Below, one piece after another: positions 44,677 to 52,618 of a stretch of 64,000 nt of DNA. This stretch comes from Gallaecimonas sp. GXIMD4217. Lineage in GTDB: Bacteria > Pseudomonadota > Gammaproteobacteria > Enterobacterales > Gallaecimonadaceae. How positions within the stretch are numbered: the first letter of the stretch is position 1; every line of letters starts with the position of its first letter. The notes beneath the pieces are model-generated. The model was given only the letters and a program-made list of their open reading frames with translations. It had not been told where the DNA came from and ran no database searches. The DNA lies in the NCBI RefSeq assembly GCF_038087665.1, contig NZ_CP149925.1, positions 1,143,455 through 1,207,454 on the forward strand, in the 5' to 3' direction. A program made the translations under genes and the position numbers.

Positions 44677-45105
44677 TCAGGTGATGATCTCGGCCTGGGG
44701 CAGGTGTCGGCGGACGAACTGCCTGACCTCGTCGGCCCTGGCGGCGTCGAACCACAGCTCCGGCACCTTGGCGCCGCGCTGGTTGAAGGGCAGCTGCAGC
44801 AGGCCCTTGCCGTCGACCACGTCGATGACCACCTTGTTGACGGTGGCAAGGTCGAAGCGTTGCTGGTGCAGCCTGAGCACGCCGTCGGCCACCTGCAGGT
44901 GGTCCAGTGGCTTGGCAACCGGCTTGGGATGCTGCTGGTTGACCAACTTGCCATAGAAAAACAGCGTCGTCAGGGCGAAGATGGGCTGCAGGTCGAACTC
45001 GGCCTCTGTGAGTGCCACATAGGCCAGATAGCCGACCAGCAGGCTAACCGCGACCAGGGACAGGATGGGGTGGGGAAAGAAGGTGGTCCTTGTCTTCGAT
45101 GGCAT
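44677..45105 (-). CDS. Membrane-anchored protein of unknown function
   Basis: A 142-residue protein with two hydrophobic segments (HPILSLVAVSLLVGYLAYV and QPIFALTTLFFYGKLV) and a soluble C-terminal part (LDHLQVADGVLRLHQQ, VIDVVDGKGLLQLPF, ADEVRQFVRRHLPQAEI). The beta-alpha pattern of the soluble part resembles a small PH-like or membrane-associated domain, but I cannot name it. It precedes the 44-residue membrane protein by 25 bases and is likely in the same transcript. Confidence 0.65.
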   Translation of the reverse strand: MPSKTRTTFFPHPILSLVAVSLLVGYLAYVALTEAEFDLQPIFALTTLFFYGKLVNQQHPKPVAKPLDHLQVADGVLRLHQQRFDLATVNKVVIDVVDGKGLLQLPFNQRGAKVPELWFDAARADEVRQFVRRHLPQAEIIT

Positions 45106-45301
45106 CCTTTACTCCATAAATTCAGATGCAGGGTAAGTCGTTCTGCGTTTCAGCGGCAGGTCACTGGTGTCCTGCCGATGAGTGTCCAGCAAATGAGCCA
45201 GCAGCCATGATGTGGCCAGTGGCATCAAGGGGTAATAAAGCGGCTTGTATCCCTAATAATGTTCACGGCCGGAGCTTCAGTCACCGCTGCCGAGGTAACT
45301 C

Positions 45302-45454
45302 TCATTCTACCTGCTGGTTGCTGGAAAAAAGGTTGCCCAAGAATTCCGCCAGTCGTGTTTTCTGGTAGTCCTCCATGGAGGCGTAGAATACCCCGCCGGC
45401 CAGCAGCATGATGACGATGGTGTAGAGGGTCTTCTTTCTGGTGTTGGCTTTCAT
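45302..45454 (-). CDS. Small membrane protein (50 aa), unknown
   Basis: A 50-residue frame, ATG 45454 to stop 45302. A basic start (MKANTRKKT), one membrane helix (LYTIVIMLLAGGVFYA) and a polar tail (SMEDYQKTRLAEFLGNLF). The ribosome-binding site is AAGG six to eight bases upstream. It is not recognised as any family. Confidence 0.55.
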   Translation of the reverse strand: MKANTRKKTLYTIVIMLLAGGVFYASMEDYQKTRLAEFLGNLFSSNQQVE

Positions 45455-45500
45455 TTTCTTTGTCCTTATCTAAAGAGGAGGGGTAACGGGGTGTTGGTGG

Positions 45501-45776
45501 TTATCTAAAGATCAGGTAGGCGGCCATGCCGACAGGGAGCAGTATGGGGATCAGCGCCAGCATGACAAAATCGGAGTAAATGCCATGCCTGAGGCCCTGG
45601 AAGCCGTTCCTGATGGAGAAAGCACTGGCCAACAGGAAGAAGAGGGCCAGGTAGAAATGGTATCTCGTCAGATCCTCCAGGCCCAATACAAACAGGAAGG
45701 GCCAAAATGCAGCGCCTATCCAGATGTGGGGCACCATCTTGACGCCTATCTTCCGCTTGTATTCATTTGCGCTCAT
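45501..45776 (-). CDS. Three-helix membrane protein, unknown
   Basis: A 91-residue protein with three hydrophobic segments (IWIGAAFWPFLFVLGL, HFYLALFFLLASAFSI, FVMLALIPILLPVGMAAYL) and short loops. The family is not recognised. It is followed after 46 bases by the 50-residue membrane protein, on the same strand. Confidence 0.65.
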   Translation of the reverse strand: MSANEYKRKIGVKMVPHIWIGAAFWPFLFVLGLEDLTRYHFYLALFFLLASAFSIRNGFQGLRHGIYSDFVMLALIPILLPVGMAAYLIFR

Positions 45777-45986
45777 GGGTTTGTGTCTCGGAACTTATCA
45801 AGAAGCGGCATCGCCAGGGCAATGTTGGTCGGGGCTGGCAACTGAAAAGAAAAACAGCAGCGACTTGAAATCAAAGCTTCTCCTTCTCATCAGCCGTCGC
45901 CTAATGCCCAGGCGAAGAACCCCCGAAATGTAACACTTCATTAACCTTGCGCCAAGGCGGCAGTGCCCGTTGCTTCCATCGATGGC

Positions 45987-47060
45987 TCAGGCCCTTGCCG
46001 CCACGGCTTCCGTCACCTTCCTGGCCAGGGCCCGGGCCGTGGTCCACTTGCCACCGGATACCGTCAGCAGCCGGCCCTGCCAATTGAGGGCATATTCCCG
46101 CGAGGCGCTGGTGGCATCCGCGCTGCCGGCCAGCAGCGGGCGCAGGCCGGCGAATTCGCCGAGGATGTCCGCTTCGCTGCGGGGGTGGATGAAGTAGTGG
46201 TTGTAGAGAGTCAGCAGGTAGCGGCGCTCTTCGGGCGAGCAGGCAATGGACTCCTCGATGCCCTGGCGCACCTCCGTGGTACCCAGCAGGGTCTGGCCCT
46301 GGTAGGGCAGCACGAAGACGATGCGCCTTTCCTTCGGCACCTCCAGCATATGGCCGTAGCGGCCGATATCCGGCAGCAGCAGGTGGCTGCCCCGCACCAG
46401 ATCCAAAGGCTGCGCCACCGGCAGTTCAGACTGCCTCAGCAGGGCCTCGCTCCAGGGGCCGGCCACGTTCAATACCAGCTCGAAGTCCAGCCAGCGGCCG
46501 CCGCTTTCCACGCCGCCGGCCGGGCTGAGCCTGGTGACCGGGCTGTGCTGGTGGATCTCGGTGCCCAGCTGGTAGCACTGTTCGGCCACCCACAGGCCCA
46601 AAGCGCGGTCGTCCATCTGGCCGTCGAAGAACAGGTAGGCGCCCTTGAGGCCCTGCTGTTTCAGCTCGGGTGAGCAGCGGGCCACCTGGGCCCGGTTCAG
46701 CCAGCGGTGGCGGCCAATGCCCCGGCGCCCGGCCAGCAGATCGTAGAGCAACATGCCGGCCTTGAGCTGCCAGCGGTGGCGGCGGCCGTCTTCATAGAGG
46801 GGGTAGAGGATGGGCAGGCGGCGGGTCAGCAGGGGCGAATGCTGCAGCCACCACTGGCGCTCCAGCAGGGCCTCGTGCACCAGGCGCAGCTCGCCCTGCT
46901 CCAGGTAGCGCAGGCCGCCGTGCAGCAGCTTGGAGGAGGCGGCGCTGGTGGCGCCCATCAGCTCGCCCTTTTCGAACAGTGCCACCTGGTGGCCGGCCTG
47001 GCTGAGTTGCCAGGCGCAGCAGAGGCCGTTGATGCCGCCGCCCACTACCGCAATCTTCAT
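45987..47060 (-). CDS. FAD-dependent oxidoreductase, GlpD-like
   Basis: A 357-residue flavoprotein of the DAO/glycerol-3-phosphate dehydrogenase group. The dinucleotide fold VVGGGINGLCCAWQLSQAGH is at the N-terminus, then SSKLLHGGLRYLEQGELRLV as in GlpD. The mid and C-terminal parts (LVLNVAGPWSEALL and LTVSGGKWTTAR) also match GlpD. It is about 150 residues shorter than E. coli GlpD, lacking the C-terminal helical domain, so the substrate may differ from glycerol-3-phosphate. Electrons would pass to quinone or oxygen. The start ATG 47060 has no strong ribosome site. Confidence 0.82.
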   Translation of the reverse strand: MKIAVVGGGINGLCCAWQLSQAGHQVALFEKGELMGATSAASSKLLHGGLRYLEQGELRLVHEALLERQWWLQHSPLLTRRLPILYPLYEDGRRHRWQLKAGMLLYDLLAGRRGIGRHRWLNRAQVARCSPELKQQGLKGAYLFFDGQMDDRALGLWVAEQCYQLGTEIHQHSPVTRLSPAGGVESGGRWLDFELVLNVAGPWSEALLRQSELPVAQPLDLVRGSHLLLPDIGRYGHMLEVPKERRIVFVLPYQGQTLLGTTEVRQGIEESIACSPEERRYLLTLYNHYFIHPRSEADILGEFAGLRPLLAGSADATSASREYALNWQGRLLTVSGGKWTTARALARKVTEAVAARA

Positions 47061-47123
47061 GGCTTCGTCCCTGTGCTGGCCTTTTCGCCATCACAGCACA
47101 GAATGCCTTGATTGCAAAGGGAA

Positions 47124-47333
47124 TTACTTTTCCTTGCTGAGCCTGTCGATCACCACCTGCTGGGATTCCAGGTTCATCTTGTCCACCTGGGCCTGCATCT
47201 GCAGCTCGAGGTTTTCCGCGGTGATCTGGCTGATCTGCTGGTGCTGGAAGGCGTTGAAGGCGATGGAGGCCAGGAACAGCAGGGTGATGACGATGATGGC
47301 GTCCAGGTGGATGGTGAATTTCTTGTTGAGCAT
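47124..47333 (-). CDS. Small single-helix protein with coiled coil
   Basis: A 69-residue protein with a membrane helix at residues about 12-29 (IIVITLLFLASIAFNAF) and a C-terminal helical tail (ISQITAENLELQMQAQVDKM). It looks like a small membrane-anchored coiled-coil protein; no family is recognised. It lies between the GlpD-like gene and the symporter genes, which are on the same strand. Confidence 0.55.
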   Translation of the reverse strand: MLNKKFTIHLDAIIVITLLFLASIAFNAFQHQQISQITAENLELQMQAQVDKMNLESQQVVIDRLSKEK

Positions 47334-47420
47334 GGCTGTTACCGAATTCTTACCTGCCGGCACCTTAGCAGAGGGGGAAATGCCTGGCCAAGGCATGATG
47401 GCACCGGCCAACAGGACAAA

Positions 47421-47446
47421 TGAAAACCCCGGCCTGGGCCGGGGTC
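47421..47446 (-). terminator. Terminator of the symporter pair
   Basis: Minus strand stem ACCCCGGCC / GGCCGGGGT followed by TTTTC, five bases past the stop at 47451. Confidence 0.75.
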
Positions 47447-47450
47447 TGGA

Positions 47451-48812
47451 TCATCTCAGGGTCTGGGCCAGCAGGCCGAGGATCAGCAGCGGGCAGATCA
47501 GCCGCACGTACCAGTGCCAGAAGCCCAGGAAGGGCGTCTGGGCCAGCTCGGGGGCCCCTTCGGCCAGGGCCCTGAGGCAGCGGTCCCGGTGCCAGATCCA
47601 GCCGGCGAACAGGCACAGCATCAGGCCCACCAGGGGCTGCAGGTACTGGGTGGTGAGGGCGATCACCAACCCGAACAGCGCCTCGAAGTTGAGCAGGATC
47701 AGCACCGACACCGTGGCCACGGCCAGGGTCAGCAGCCAGGTGCTCTGGCCGCGGTTGAGGCGGGTTTCCTCGCTGACGAAGCTGACCGGCAGCTCCAGGA
47801 TATTGATGGAGGAGGTGATGCCGGCAATGGCCATCAGCAGGAAGAAGGCCAGGGCCAGCCAGGGACCGAAGTCGCCCATGGTGGCGAACAGCGCCGGCAG
47901 CAGATCGAACACCAGGGTGCTTGAGGAAATCAGGCTGCCATCGGCGGCGAAGATGCTTACCCCCAGGGCCTTGGCGGCGTACATGGCCGGCAGGATCAGC
48001 AGCCCGGCCAGGAAGGCGACGCTGGTGTCCAGCAGGGTCACCGACAGCGCCAGCCTGGGCAGGTGGCTGTCGCGGCTCAGATAGGAGCCGTACACCATCA
48101 TGGCGCCGACCCCCAGCCCCAACGAGAAGAAGGCCTGGCCGGTGGCCGACAGCAGCAGTTCGGGGTGGAAGAGCTGGGCCAGATCCGGGCTCAGGTAGCG
48201 CCTCAGGCCTTCTGTCGCGCCATCCTGGGTGAACATGAAGGCGATCAGCGCCAGCAGCAGCACGAACAGCACCGGCATCAGCCGCTTGGACCAGGCCTCC
48301 AGGCCGGCGTTGACGCCACGGCCGACCACATGGCCGGTCAGGGCCAGGAAGGCCAGGGTGAACAGCAGGTTGCGCGCCAGGCCAAAGCTCTCTACCCAGC
48401 CGGCGGCTTCAAGCAGACCCACCAGGCGCAGGCCGGCACCCACCATGAAGCTGATCAGCCAGCCGGCCACTATGGCGTAGAAACTCAGTACCAAGGCCAC
48501 GGTGACGATGCCGGCCAGGCCGGTCAGGGCAGCGCCGCGGCGCTGCCAGGGGCCATTGGCCAGCTTCTGCAGCGAGCGTACCGAGTTGGCCTGGCCATGG
48601 CGGCCGATCAGCAGCTCCGCCACCAGCACCGGGTAGGCCAGGGCGAAGATCAGCACCAGGTAGGCCAGCAGGAAGGCGCCGCCACCATGGCTGGCGGCCT
48701 GGGTGGGAAAGCCCCAGATGTTGCCGACGCCGACGGCGGCGCCGGCCGCCGCCAGGACAAAGCCCAGGCGCGAGCTGAAATGGCTGCGCCCGTTAGGTTC
48801 TATGGATGCCAT
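47451..48812 (-). CDS. Neurotransmitter:sodium symporter family transporter (second of two)
   Basis: A 453-residue transporter with about twelve membrane helices, as in LeuT-type bacterial NSS proteins. The first helix signature reads GAAVGVGNIWGFP, followed by THE conserved GGGAFLL, matching the Na+ and substrate site. It should take up an amino acid or organic osmolyte with Na+. It is a close paralogue of the gene just upstream (48816-50135): both share RLGFVL-AAG and GNIWGFPTQAASHGGGAF, suggesting tandem duplication. The start codon lies three bases from the upstream stop, so the pair is an operon. Confidence 0.92.
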   Translation of the reverse strand: MASIEPNGRSHFSSRLGFVLAAAGAAVGVGNIWGFPTQAASHGGGAFLLAYLVLIFALAYPVLVAELLIGRHGQANSVRSLQKLANGPWQRRGAALTGLAGIVTVALVLSFYAIVAGWLISFMVGAGLRLVGLLEAAGWVESFGLARNLLFTLAFLALTGHVVGRGVNAGLEAWSKRLMPVLFVLLLALIAFMFTQDGATEGLRRYLSPDLAQLFHPELLLSATGQAFFSLGLGVGAMMVYGSYLSRDSHLPRLALSVTLLDTSVAFLAGLLILPAMYAAKALGVSIFAADGSLISSSTLVFDLLPALFATMGDFGPWLALAFFLLMAIAGITSSINILELPVSFVSEETRLNRGQSTWLLTLAVATVSVLILLNFEALFGLVIALTTQYLQPLVGLMLCLFAGWIWHRDRCLRALAEGAPELAQTPFLGFWHWYVRLICPLLILGLLAQTLR

Positions 48813-48815
48813 GGA

Positions 48816-50135
48816 TTAGCCGCCTTGCAGAATGACCAGAAGAATGAGCAAAGGGCAGACGAGTCTGACATAACCGGGCCAGAGCCGCCAGAACCAGGAA
48901 CGGGCGAAGCTTTCGTCCTCGGCGGCGAGGGCCTTCAGCAGCTGCTCCCGGCGCCACAGCCAGCCCACGTAGATGCAGAACAGCATGCCCAGCAGCGGCT
49001 GGCCGTACTGGGTGGTGAGCTTGATCACCAGGGGGAACAGGGTACCGAAGTTGGCCAGTATGGCGGTGGTGGCCAGCAGCACGGCGCCCAGCACCGCCAG
49101 GCTGGCCTGGCGGCGACTGAGCCGGGTCCGGGCCACCAGGGTGGCGGTGGGCACTTCCAGCATCGACAGGGTGGAGGTCAGGGCCGCCATCACCAGCAGC
49201 GCAAAGAAGCCCAGTGCCAGCCAGTTGCCGGCCGTGCCCAGGCGCTCGAACAGGCTCGGCAGCAGCTCGAACACCAGGGTGTCGGAGCTGAGCAGGGCGC
49301 CGCTGTCGTCCACTATGGCCAGGCCCTGGGCCTTGGCCACGTACATGGCCGGCAGCACCAGCAGGCCGGCCAGGAAGGCCACCGAGGTGTCCAGCAGGGT
49401 CACCTGCAGGCCAAGGCGCGGCAGCCGGGCCTGGCGGTCCAGGTAGCTGGCGTAGACCATCATCACGCAGACGCCGATGGACAGCGAGAAGAAGGCCTGG
49501 CCGGTGGCGGCCAGCCACAGCGACGGCGAGGACAGGGCGGACAGCTCGGGTTTCAGATAGGCGGCCAGGCCGTCCAGGCCGCCGGGCAGGGTCAGCACAT
49601 AGCCGGCCAGCAGCACCAGGGCGGCCAGCAGCAGCGGCATCAGCCGGCTTGACCAGCGCTCTATGCCGGCCTGCAGGCCCTTCTGCACCACCAGCCAGGT
49701 CAAGAGGCCGAACACCAGCGCCAGGGCCAGGTTGCGGCCGAAACCGAATTCCATCAGCCAGGGCCATTGCTGGCCCCCCAGGGCCAGGGCGGCGTTGCCC
49801 AGGTAGCCCAGCAGCCAGCCGGCCACGATCAGGTAGAAGCTGAGGATGCCGGAGATGGTCAGCAGTCCCAGCCAGCCGGTCAGGCGGCCGGCCCTGCCGG
49901 CCAGGCCGCCAAGATCGGCCACCGGATCCTGCTGGCCACGGCGGCCTATGGCCATCTCCGCCACCAGGGCAGGGTAGGCCAGGGCGAACACCAGCAGCAG
50001 GTACAGCAGCAGGAAGGCGCCGCCACCATGGCTGGCGGCCTGGGTCGGGAAGCCCCAGATGTTGCCCAGGCCTACCGCCGAGCCGGCGGCGGTCAGTACG
50101 AAGCCCAGGCGGCTCTTGAATTCGGTCTTTTGCAT
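48816..50135 (-). CDS. Neurotransmitter:sodium symporter family transporter (first of two)
   Basis: A 439-residue NSS family transporter, eleven to twelve helices. It has the same helix 1 motif (SAVGLGNIWGFPTQAASH) as the downstream paralogue and a similar helix 6-8 region (GQAFFSLSIGVCVMMVYASY). ATG 50135 is chosen over an upstream start (50201) because it begins at the conserved region. First gene of the pair; its promoter should lie in the AT-rich gap 50136-50306 shared with azoR. Confidence 0.92.
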   Translation of the reverse strand: MQKTEFKSRLGFVLTAAGSAVGLGNIWGFPTQAASHGGGAFLLLYLLLVFALAYPALVAEMAIGRRGQQDPVADLGGLAGRAGRLTGWLGLLTISGILSFYLIVAGWLLGYLGNAALALGGQQWPWLMEFGFGRNLALALVFGLLTWLVVQKGLQAGIERWSSRLMPLLLAALVLLAGYVLTLPGGLDGLAAYLKPELSALSSPSLWLAATGQAFFSLSIGVCVMMVYASYLDRQARLPRLGLQVTLLDTSVAFLAGLLVLPAMYVAKAQGLAIVDDSGALLSSDTLVFELLPSLFERLGTAGNWLALGFFALLVMAALTSTLSMLEVPTATLVARTRLSRRQASLAVLGAVLLATTAILANFGTLFPLVIKLTTQYGQPLLGMLFCIYVGWLWRREQLLKALAAEDESFARSWFWRLWPGYVRLVCPLLILLVILQGG

Positions 50136-50306
50136 GGCCGTTATCTGTAAAGAAAAGGTGCCGAACCATAGCACTTTCAAATCTTGCGCGTCTATTGACA
50201 ATGGTTGTTGATCAAAAATTCGAAAGTTTTAAGCGATATTTGCTGAGTTATTTTTGGAAAAGTTGCGGATAAAGTGGGCTCCGTCGAAACCTTGGAGGAT
50301 CCCCAG

Positions 50307-50918
50307 ATGAAAAAAGTACTGCTCCTGACCAGCTCCCTCTTTGCCGAAAACGGCCAGTCCAGCGCCATGGCCGCCATGCTCAAGGCCGAACTCCAGGCCC
50401 AGGGCAAGGACGTGTCCGTCACCGAAAAGGATCTGGTGGCCCTGGATCTGCCCCACCTGGGTGCCGAGGAAATGGGCGCCTGGATGACCCCGGTCGACGA
50501 GCGCAGCGAGGCCCAGCAGGCCCTGGCCCAGCGTTCCGATCTGCTTATCGAGGAGCTGATGGCCCACGACGTCATCGTACTGGCGGCGCCCCTGTACAAC
50601 CTGGGCATTCCCAGCCAGGTGAAGGCCTACTTCGACCGCCTGCTGCGGGCCGGCGTCACCTTCAAGTACACCGCCGAAGGCCCCAAGGGCCTGGTGGAAG
50701 GCAAGCAGGCCCTGGTGCTGGCCGCCCGCGGCGGCATCTACGCCGGCAGCGAGGCCGACTCCCAGACCCCCCACATCAAGACCATGTTCGGCCTGATGGG
50801 CGTGAGCGACCTGACCTTCGTCTACGCCGAAGGCCTGGCGGTGGGCCCACAAATGAAGGAAGAGGCGCTGTCCGCCGCCAGGGCGCAGATCCAGGCCTAT
50901 GTGGCCGAGCAGATCTAA
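50307..50918 (+). CDS. azoR: FMN-dependent NADH-azoreductase
   Basis: A 203-residue flavodoxin-fold enzyme of the AzoR family, which reduces quinones and azo dyes with NADH. Motifs: LLLTSSLFAENGQSSAMA (FMN phosphate loop), LAAPLYNLGIPSQVKAYFD with the conserved PxYNxxxP motif and substrate loop, and AARGGIYAG. ATG 50307 is preceded by GGAGG nine bases upstream; an earlier in-frame start at 50274 adds an atypical N-terminus. It converges on the glutathione peroxidase gene across a shared terminator. Confidence 0.96.
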   Translation: MKKVLLLTSSLFAENGQSSAMAAMLKAELQAQGKDVSVTEKDLVALDLPHLGAEEMGAWMTPVDERSEAQQALAQRSDLLIEELMAHDVIVLAAPLYNLGIPSQVKAYFDRLLRAGVTFKYTAEGPKGLVEGKQALVLAARGGIYAGSEADSQTPHIKTMFGLMGVSDLTFVYAEGLAVGPQMKEEALSAARAQIQAYVAEQI

Positions 50919-50936
50919 GCGGCCAGCACCATGAAG

Positions 50937-50962
50937 AAAGGGCGCCGATGGCGCCCTTTTTG
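50937..50962. terminator. Bidirectional terminator between azoR and the peroxidase
   Basis: AAAGGGCGCC-GAT-GGCGCCCTTTTT forms a strong stem with T runs on both sides, between convergent genes. Confidence 0.85.
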
Positions 50963-50966
50963 TCGT

Positions 50967-51500
50967 TCAGAGCGCCTGCTCTATGGCCTGGCGCAGCTTG
51001 TCGCTGTTTGGCTTGGTGAAGCTGGAGTAGTAGTCGATGACCTTGCCGTCGCGGCCGATCAGGTACTTGTAGAAGTTCCACTTGGGATAGCCACCGGCCT
51101 CCCGGGCCAGGATCCGGTACAGGGGATCGGCGTCGTCGCCGCGTACCGCCAGGGCCTCGAACATGGGAAAGCTGACCTGGTAGTCGAGGCGGCAGACCTT
51201 GGCGGTCTCGGTTTCGTCGTCGGCCTCCTGGCGAAAGTCATGGGAGGGGAAGCCCAGCACCACCAGGCCGCGCTCCCGGTAGCGCTGGTAGAGGGCCTCC
51301 AGGCCCTCGAACTGGGGGGTGAAGCCACAGTAGCTGGCGGTGTTGACCACCAGCACCACCTTGTCCCGATAGGCCTGGCAGAGGTTGACGGTTTCCGTGC
51401 TATTGAGCTTGCGCTTGACGAAGCTGAGGGCGGCGGGGCAGTCCCCGGCCAGCAGCGGGAAGCAGAAAAGGGCAATGAGGGCGGCGATGGCGGCTTTCAC
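50967..51500 (-). CDS. Exported glutathione peroxidase-like protein
   Basis: A 177-residue protein of the glutathione/thioredoxin peroxidase family with an N-terminal signal peptide (KAAIAALIALFCFPLLAG, then DCPAA), so probably periplasmic. The peroxidatic Cys58 is in SYCGFTPQFEGLEALYQ, and the conserved GFP and KWNFYKYLIGRDG segments (tetrad Gln/Trp) are present. It differs from cytoplasmic paralogues in SHDF in place of CNQF. Start is GTG at 51500. It uses thiols to reduce peroxides; the reductant here is unknown. Confidence 0.9.
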   Translation of the reverse strand: MKAAIAALIALFCFPLLAGDCPAALSFVKRKLNSTETVNLCQAYRDKVVLVVNTASYCGFTPQFEGLEALYQRYRERGLVVLGFPSHDFRQEADDETETAKVCRLDYQVSFPMFEALAVRGDDADPLYRILAREAGGYPKWNFYKYLIGRDGKVIDYYSSFTKPNSDKLRQAIEQAL

Positions 51501-51668
51501 GTTTGGGGTCTCACAAGGTCGGTCTGCAACTACCGGCACCTTAGCACCATAAGCGGCCGGCTTCGACGTCCCTTTGGGGCGATGCCGGGTCGTTTCGGGG
51601 CCATGGGGTGGATTTTTCGCCCGGGATGGTTCATCCCTAAGGCTGAAAGAGCGTGACGGAGAGCCGAC

Positions 51669-52232
51669 ATGATCCTCGACACCCAGGCCCTGCTGGGGCC
51701 TTCCCCCTTCGCCCCCCTGCAGGCCCAGGCCGAGCTGGTGGTGAGCCTCAGCGAGCAGCTGCAATGGCCGCTGGGCGACGACAGCCTGGGCACCCTGCGC
51801 CAGGTGCTGAAAGCGGACGCCGAGCTGCGCCAGGCGCGGCCCCTGGAAGACAAGTCCTGGATGGCCGTTCGCCATGAGCACGTGGTGCTCTGCTGCAAGG
51901 CGCTGCGCCGCCTCACCCGCCGGGCGGCGTTGCTGCTGTCCGCCCTCCACGACCGCCACGAGGCGGCCGGGCTGCCCCTGGACAGGCTCCAAGCCTGCGC
52001 CGGCGCCTGCCTGCAGCAGGTCGCTCTGCTGGACACCCTGGTGGAAGCGGGCTTCAGGGGGCCGGAGCTGGCCAGGGCCAGCAAATGGCGCAGTGACAAC
52101 ACCGAGCTCTGCCAACAGCTGCTGGCCCAGGTGCTGGCCGAGTACCGGGGCGGCCTCAAGGCCCCGGTCGCCGAGCTGCTCTGGGCCCATCTCGACTTCC
52201 AGGACGCCTACCGGGCCCTGCTGGACCATTGA
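51669..52232 (+). CDS. Helical protein of unknown function
   Basis: A 187-residue all-helical protein without signal or membrane segment. It has a Cys-rich middle (VVLCCKALRRLTRRAALLL, LQACAGACLQQVALLD) and ends AELLWAHLDFQDAYRALLDH. The ribosome-binding site GGAGAG lies about seven bases before ATG 51669. No family is recognised. It stands alone between the peroxidase and a gene-free stretch. Confidence 0.6.
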   Translation: MILDTQALLGPSPFAPLQAQAELVVSLSEQLQWPLGDDSLGTLRQVLKADAELRQARPLEDKSWMAVRHEHVVLCCKALRRLTRRAALLLSALHDRHEAAGLPLDRLQACAGACLQQVALLDTLVEAGFRGPELARASKWRSDNTELCQQLLAQVLAEYRGGLKAPVAELLWAHLDFQDAYRALLDH

Positions 52233-52348
52233 TATGCACAAAAAGCGGGGACAATGCTGTGGATAAGTTGAGACTTTCCCACAGCGGCCCCGACTCACCA
52301 GGCCCTGGCGGCCTATGGTGAAAAAAACGCCAGCAGATCAAGGCAATA

Positions 52349-52375
52349 AAAAGGGCGGCCCCAGGCCGCCCTTTT
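52349..52375. terminator. Bidirectional terminator
   Basis: AAAAGGGCGGCC-CCA-GGCCGCCCTTTT, a strong symmetric stem with flanking A/T runs. It overlaps the beginning of the folE-end repeat. Confidence 0.8.
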
Positions 52376-52412
52376 CCTTTCCCGCCCGCTCAGCTTCGGG
52401 TCAGCACCAGGA
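52368..52412. repeat. Left copy of the 45-bp folE-end direct repeat
   Basis: This 45-bp segment repeats 53876-53920 with only two mismatches. On the minus strand it still reads LVLTRS and stop, the C-terminus of FolE. The two copies flank the lipoprotein gene. Confidence 0.75.
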
Positions 52413-52618
52413 GTAGCAACAACAGCGACGAAGGAATGACGCCATGATGAATGGATGCTATTTCCTGGTGGTTTACATTCCTGAGCACTTACCCTCTGGC
52501 TACCGCTCAAAACCCTGACATTCCTGACCGCCCAGTTGTGAACGTCCTTGTCGAAATAGTGGCTTGCTAGCTCAGGCCGTGCCGGCTAGGGTAGGCAAAA
52601 AAACATCAGGGAAGAGAA

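Larger units (their letters stand above)
52233..52618. other. Gene-free stretch with a DnaA-box and a folE-end duplicate
   Basis: No supported gene. It contains a perfect DnaA-box consensus on the minus strand (TTATCCACA, 52258-52266) within an imperfect GCTGTGG…CCACAGC repeat, the terminator at 52349-52375, and the left copy of the folE-end direct repeat (52368-52412). Confidence 0.45.
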
